Assembly: GCA_021029095.1 (NCBI GenBank)
Contig: JAJOHG010000142.1
Span: 1 to 64,000, forward strand
DNA length: 64,000 nucleotides
Reading direction: 5' to 3'
From: Phellopilus nigrolimitatus
Lineage: Eukaryota > Basidiomycota > Agaricomycetes > Hymenochaetales > Hymenochaetaceae
Each line of letters begins with the position of its first letter. Position 1 is the stretch's first letter. The translations under genes and the position numbers were made by a program. Below, in pieces: positions 59,306-64,000 of the stretch. A model generated the notes under the pieces. The model did no database searches and was not told where the DNA came from. It saw nothing but the letters and a program-made list of their open reading frames with translations.

Positions 59306-62083
59306 TTAGCGTCTGCGAACGGGATTGCGACGCGGTCGAGCAAGAGGCGGCGCTTCCTGCGGCTGTGGCACTGCCGCCTGGACCGCAGGAGCGGGATGGG
59401 CATACTGATAGTTCACGTTCACGCCGAGCAGGTGCGGAGGAGGGGCCAGCCCTGGCATCTGCACGCCGCCGAAATGGAAGGGGTACGGGTGGTCTTGGAC
59501 ATGCCGCCGCGCGGCCGCCTGCTGGGCTGTCCTAAGCTGGGCGGCATGCTGCGCGTTGGCCATCTCTCGGAGTGCGTCATGCCGCAGTTGCTGCTCGCGC
59601 TGGTGGTCGACCTGTGCACGACGCACGTCCGCCAGGCCGAGCTGCTCGCGCGCCGCCACGAGCCCGCGCTGCATCATTCCGAAAGGCAGGCCGAGATCGA
59701 TGCCGAAATGTTGCCCACCCCATGCGGCCATCCTCCCGCCCTGCCCAGCGAGGAGCATTGGTTGCACCGCAGGAAGCTGTGCCCGCGCATCCGCCGCCGG
59801 AGCCGTCTTCGGCAGCTCGACCTCGAGATCTTTACTGTCGAGCTCTGGGTTCTCTTCGCGCACCTCTTGCATTGCCTTCTCGCGCGCCATGGCGACCTGT
59901 AGTAAATGGAAAAGACACAATAAGAAAAAGAATAGTGTCGTCGAACATGATCACTGACCTCTTCGTCGTGGCGTTTTTCAACAGGATCCCAAAGATTACA
60001 CTTTGTATTTGTGCTGCTTCCTTGACGATTACCGACTGGCCTCTGTTGATGACAGTAAGAGTCCACACCGCAAAATTATCGGATAAAATGACTAACAGAG
60101 TCGAAGTGATCGTAGCTCGTGATGATCTGGCGACATATGTAGCAAGAAAGGGTGCGACAATGAGGGCAGGTCATCTTGTTGCACTACAGAATCAAATGCA
60201 ATCAGTTACAAGATCACGATCGACGGATGCGAACGTCCTTACGCCGCTCTCTTTGACAAATGCTGAACCAAAACATTTAGTCGGACTATAGAAGACAGGA
60301 GGAACTTCCCACTCACGTTTCTTGCACTTCGGGCAGTTACGCATGAGAGCCCCGGCTGGAATTTTTTTAGATCCGTTGTTCTGGCTTTGTAGGATCATGC
60401 AACTTACTCATAGCCTCCTCAATCTGATGTCGAGCGTCAGAGCCCTTATCTGATTCAGCTTCTGCATATGTCTCACGGTCAGTCATCAGAAACTAAGTGT
60501 AATCTCTATGATTTTACCTTTGCAGCTTTTCGGTAAGTGATCCTAGATTTCCTTAAGGATCACTGTGATCGTAGGATAGTAGCGAGTGACTTACGAGTTT
60601 TTTGCAAGATCGGCAGCTTACAGCACTGCACTCCTCACGTTCGCACCTGAAGAGCTTCTCTTCTGGATTCTCAATCACGACCTTGTACTCGCAGAATGGG
60701 CATTCCTCGAGCCCGTCGAGGCCCGCAGCCTCGATCTCCCTTGTCTGCTTCACGCGGTGGTACAGGTCAAGCAGCTTCGGGGAAAGGAAACGAGCGAGCT
60801 CGGTGTCTGAGAAGGGCACCTTACACCCGGATTGATCCATGCACTTGATGTTCGGGTCGTGCTGCCCAAGCAAGTTCTCGACGTATGACGTCATGCACGA
60901 GCTGCAGAAAAGATGCGCATCGGGGCATTGGACCATCTTATCCTGCAACAAAAATCAGTATAAAATGAGAATGGTATTTTTGAGACGTACAAAGGCATAA
61001 CGCGAAAAGCAGCACCCGCATTCGATGCCGTCTTCGCATTCTTCATCTTCGTCGACTGTCTGCGCGTTCGACTGCGGAGCGCCGCCTTGGAGCAGCTCCA
61101 ATAGCCATGCAAGCTCGCGCTCGAACTCCGCATCGTGATCCTTTCCTTTACCTGCTACCTTCGAGGCTGTTGATTTCACTTTGAATGGCCGAGGAATTTG
61201 CTTGAGCTGCTCGCGGAGCGACAGATGCGTCGGTGCGTAGAGCCTGTTGTTCGCTACCAAAGTATGCCGGAGATGCGGAAGAGGGATATACGGAAAGTCA
61301 AGCATAAGCTGGTTCTAGTACGGAGTTAGTTCAGAAATAAAACAAGCAGACTACCGGACGAACTATAGACATTTCAATATAGTGTGCCCCGCCCTCATAA
61401 GGCCTGTTTCTGGTCCCGTAGTCCTTCTTGGGCGCTTTAGCAGGAGGTCGCGACTCGGCATCGTCGGCGTCTTGCTTTCGCTTGCCTTTGTTGCGCTGCA
61501 CTTTCGGGTAAGGGCTCTCAAAAAGGAGATGCAATACTGTCATGACGACTTGATCACCATACGCTGGAAGATGCTGTGCGATGAGAGCAACGACGTGCTC
61601 TGGTTGCACGTCCGGAACAACTTCGAGTATTTGGGACAAATATTCGTCTATAGGATCGACGACCTCGTCTCTTGTGACATTGTTGACAGCAGAGACAGGA
61701 GCTTCATCCTGAGTAGCACCGTACCGTTGCTCATTCGTCAGGTCATTAAGTGGCTTGTCCAAATTTTTTGTGTTGTTTGTTGTAGACAGTTTCTGCTGTG
61801 ATCCAGAAGTCCCAGAAGACAAAGAGAGTACTGAGACCTCCCTCTGGACCGGACGAGAAGGACCGGCATCGACATCGGTGAGGTCAATAGCTCGCGAGGA
61901 GTCTTTTCCAGTTTTTTGTCGCTTTCGCGGCCGAGGAGGAACGGGCAGTCCGTCGTCGCTGTCACTGAGGACAATCACGTCGTCGTCTGGAATTATGTTA
62001 ACTTTTCGGCGGGGTTTCGGGCGATTTGACGGGCCAGCACTGGGCTGCCGGGACATGGACCTTGTCTGCCTCATGGTGCTCAT
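59306..62083 (-). CDS. RBR-type E3 ubiquitin ligase (RNF216/TRIAD3-like)
   Basis: A RING-between-RING ubiquitin ligase. Ten exons were joined: 62083..61355, 61314..60991, 60942..60595, 60542..60518, 60461..60408, 60355..60317, 60262..60243, 60183..60097, 60042..59959 and 59896..59306, giving 766 aa. The N-terminal ~240 residues are disordered and acidic, with a VIVLSDSDD motif that resembles a SUMO-interacting motif. RING1 begins around CGCCFSRYAF (342-351) and CSSCMTSYVE. The IBR has ECPFCEYKVV and CEREECSAVSCRSCKK. RING2 is MRNCPKCKKPFVKESGCNKMTCPHCRTLSCYICRQ (shown as read, 498-530), with Cys514 the likely catalytic thioester residue. KCNLWDPVEKRHDEEVAMAREKA follows as in RNF216-like proteins. 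The C-terminus is Ala/Gln/Arg-rich. Long antisense ORFs over the last exon are shadows. Confidence 0.88.
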
Positions 62084-62319
62084 ATATCAAGCCAGCGTCG
62101 ACGTTGAGCTCGATGGCGACGACGGCAGCGACGACGACGAGGTCGGATGTCGCAAAGAGAGACGCGTCCAAAGACGCGTGCCTGCCAAATGTGCGTGCAT
62201 GACCCCTTGACACCTGTGGCCGACCGCGGCTGTCACCGATGCACGCGTCGCCGACGACTTGCGGGGAGCGCTACAGAACGCGCCGCCGTTTCTTTCGACG
62301 TCTTTGGTCACCGTTGGCG
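62084..62319. promoter_or_regulatory. Divergent promoter of RBR ligase and downstream gene
   Basis: A 236-bp region between two divergent start codons. No clear TATA element was seen. Confidence 0.5.
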
Positions 62320-64000
62320 ATGTCGTCCGGCCTGGACGAGATAGTGGTGCGTCGCTTTCGGGCTTCATGCCATAATAATCTGACCGGGTTTGAGTTTAGA
62401 TCAGGAAGAAGCGCCGTCGAACAGCCATCGACCCATGTCTGGGTTATTACAGTCTGAATGCCGTCGACGCGGCGCCGACCGTAGCTGATGGTCAACTCAA
62501 CTCTGCAATTCCACCTCACATCGCCGACGTACGGAATGGCCAGGGTGGATCGCAGAAGAACATCTCGTCCGACTCCGTGCAGGCCATTACATCGCCGTCG
62601 TCAGCCGACGCGGCAATCGTGACGGTGGACGACTTTCTACGCCAACAAGCTATGTCGAGTACAAGGCATTGCAAGACCACTTACAGTAGCAAGAAGAAAC
62701 GAAGAGCACCGCGCCGGGTCCACCTTTCGGACAATGATGCTGACCCTCCCGCTGATGCTAATTCATCTGATGACTCGGACAATTCGATTGTACGCCCAGC
62801 AACTCGTAAAGCCAAACCAATCAAGACCAGAAAGTCCAAGCAAGCCACTAGGAAGTCTCGAAAGGAAACAGGTCTGACCTTCTCGAAGCGAATGCAGCGT
62901 GCTGCTGTTCTTTCGCGCGTAGACCAGGATGTCCAAGACGATATGCTCTCCAGGACCCCGCTTCCTTTGACTCTAGCCCCGTTTGATCCTCGACCATCAC
63001 CCACTTCTCCACTTCAGAACAAGAGGGCTAGGCTCGTTGATCCCCGCTTTCCTCGCCAGTTAGATTTTTCGTTCTCAATGAAGGAAAATCTCCCTACTAA
63101 ACCGAAACCTTGTCAACCTTTTTCGCGTTGGGATTTTCCTAGCAACCTGGGTTTTGAAGCGTCGCCAACCGTGTTGGTGAAGAAGTCCGCGACTAAGAAG
63201 CCCTCATACTCATCGACACTCACACCTCTGAAGCTTGTCTCGTATGAGGAACATGATGAGGCGCGGTCGGCCAAGTTCGGCCAGTAGGTGCTACCTTGAT
63301 GACTTGAGAACTGCACTGAGAACTTCTTTCAGAAAAACCGCACGTAGGACACATCGCACAGTAACCCCTCTTGTCTTTCAGCCACTTAGTAAAATACCGC
63401 TGCCGTCGTCGTCAGAAACCGACGAAGAAAATCCATTCTCACCACTTACAACCAATAAAAATCCTGTACATGATGACCAGTCACTTGTATCTGCCCCGGT
63501 TACTTCTCGAGCAGCTACTACTAGTGGTTCTCGAGGGGGTGAGGGTTGTGTGGTTGACCAGCCGATGCATCTTTGCACTCCCGTCGTTCTCGCTCCAAAC
63601 ACGCCTCCAGCAACGGTTCTGGACGTGTCGACAATTTATCACACCGAACCGCCTGCAAATGCTCTTCAAAATTTAGAGCTCGCCTACGCGTCATCAGGCG
63701 CGTCTGACGATCCTCTGCTCGCTCCATCTTCCGCAAAGCTCGAACGCAGCTCGTCTCCACACCACGCTCCGCAATCGTCTCAAAAGCCCATGCGCGGCTT
63801 AGGCTCTTTCCTCGGCAGCCTGATGGAAACGGCGCGCGGCGTCCTCATCACGCAGTCCCAGTCTAAGACCCAATCGGACGGTACCCGCGACAAGCCGTCT
63901 GCTGAGCCCCTCCACAAGACAAGACGGTCTGCGGTGCGCCGCAAGGTTGCTGTCTCCAGCCCGACTCGCGATGCGAAGAGGGGGAGCGGGGAGAGTCAGG
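62320..64000 (+). CDS. Unrecognised basic, Ser-rich protein, cut by window end
   Basis: Three exons were joined: 62320..62346, 62400..63283 and 63333 to the window edge, with GT-AG introns of 53 and 49 bp; at least 526 residues, open at the end. The first exon encodes only nine residues (Met-Ser-Ser-Gly-Leu-Asp-Glu-Ile-Val). The sequence is disordered and basic, with several clusters (IRKKRRR, KKKRRAPRR, KPIKTRKSKQATRKSRK) that would act as nuclear localisation or DNA-binding segments, many Ser-Pro/Thr-Pro sites, and a KEN tripeptide in SMKENLP, a possible APC/C degron. I recognise no family. A cell-cycle-regulated nuclear protein is an inference only. The frame continues across exon 3 through the apparent stop-rich region because the CA|GTAGGT donor removes the in-frame TAG. 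Confidence 0.7.

Noticed and set aside
59572..60291. A 239-codon plus-strand ORF over the RBR ligase gene
   Set aside because: It is antisense, crosses several exons and introns of a well-supported RBR gene, and is Arg/Ala-rich without a domain.

Overview
The window is about 64 kb of intron-dense basidiomycete DNA, most likely from an Agaricomycete. The basis is the gene content (FunK1 kinases, class III GH18 chitinase, GH5 endoglucanase, type I metacaspase, RBR ligase) and the dense short introns, mostly 47-90 bp with GTRNGY-type donors. No virus, transposase, reverse transcriptase, CRISPR array or rRNA was seen. Gene models were assembled by hand: each exon chain was joined at GT/GC..AG sites and checked for a continuous frame and for family motifs. 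Species cannot be named from the sequence.

Layout. 1-3.4 kb: a frameshifted FunK1 kinase copy (A) with a truncated, inverted PPN2-like relic behind it. 4-8.1 kb: two single-pass membrane proteins (Ser/Thr-rich; SH3-tailed). 9.8-11.3 kb: DHHC palmitoyltransferase. 13.7-20.1 kb: a 36-exon ABCC (Yor1-like) transporter. 20.4-22.6 kb: secreted type-B carboxylesterase. 23.4-25.8 kb: kinetochore subunit Dsn1/Mis13. 26.4-27.7 kb: macro-domain hydrolase. 28.0-28.4 kb: a diverged tandem repeat with a 21-G run. 28.6-33.4 kb: two secreted glycoside hydrolases (GH18, then GH5). 34.4-37.2 kb: eIF1A and an intact PPN2-like phosphatase, divergently arranged. 37.7-46.8 kb: FunK1 copies B and C in a duplicated block. 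47.8-50.6 kb: metacaspase. 53.5-54.9 kb: Myb/SANT-like protein. 55.7-58.7 kb: sugar transporter. 59.3-62.1 kb: RBR E3 ligase. 62.3 kb to the edge: an unrecognised, probably nuclear protein, cut by the window end.

Two things stand out. First, microexons are frequent and needed for frame: a 1-nt exon in the DHHC gene, 7-nt exons in the ABC transporter and GH5 genes, three 8-nt and one 11-nt exon in the sugar transporter, a 12-nt exon for the macro-domain Gly loop, and 9- and 12-nt exons in eIF1A. Several restore invariant family residues. Second, a tail-to-tail module (FunK1 kinase plus the 3' end of a PPN2-like gene) occurs three times. One copy is inverted, and the two extra PPN2 pieces share the same truncation border, so both come from one truncated intermediate.

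The genes do not form one pathway. The pair of polysaccharide hydrolases, the esterase, the sugar transporter and the ABC exporter fit a saprotrophic lifestyle. The rest are housekeeping (translation, kinetochore, ubiquitin, palmitoylation) or signalling genes.
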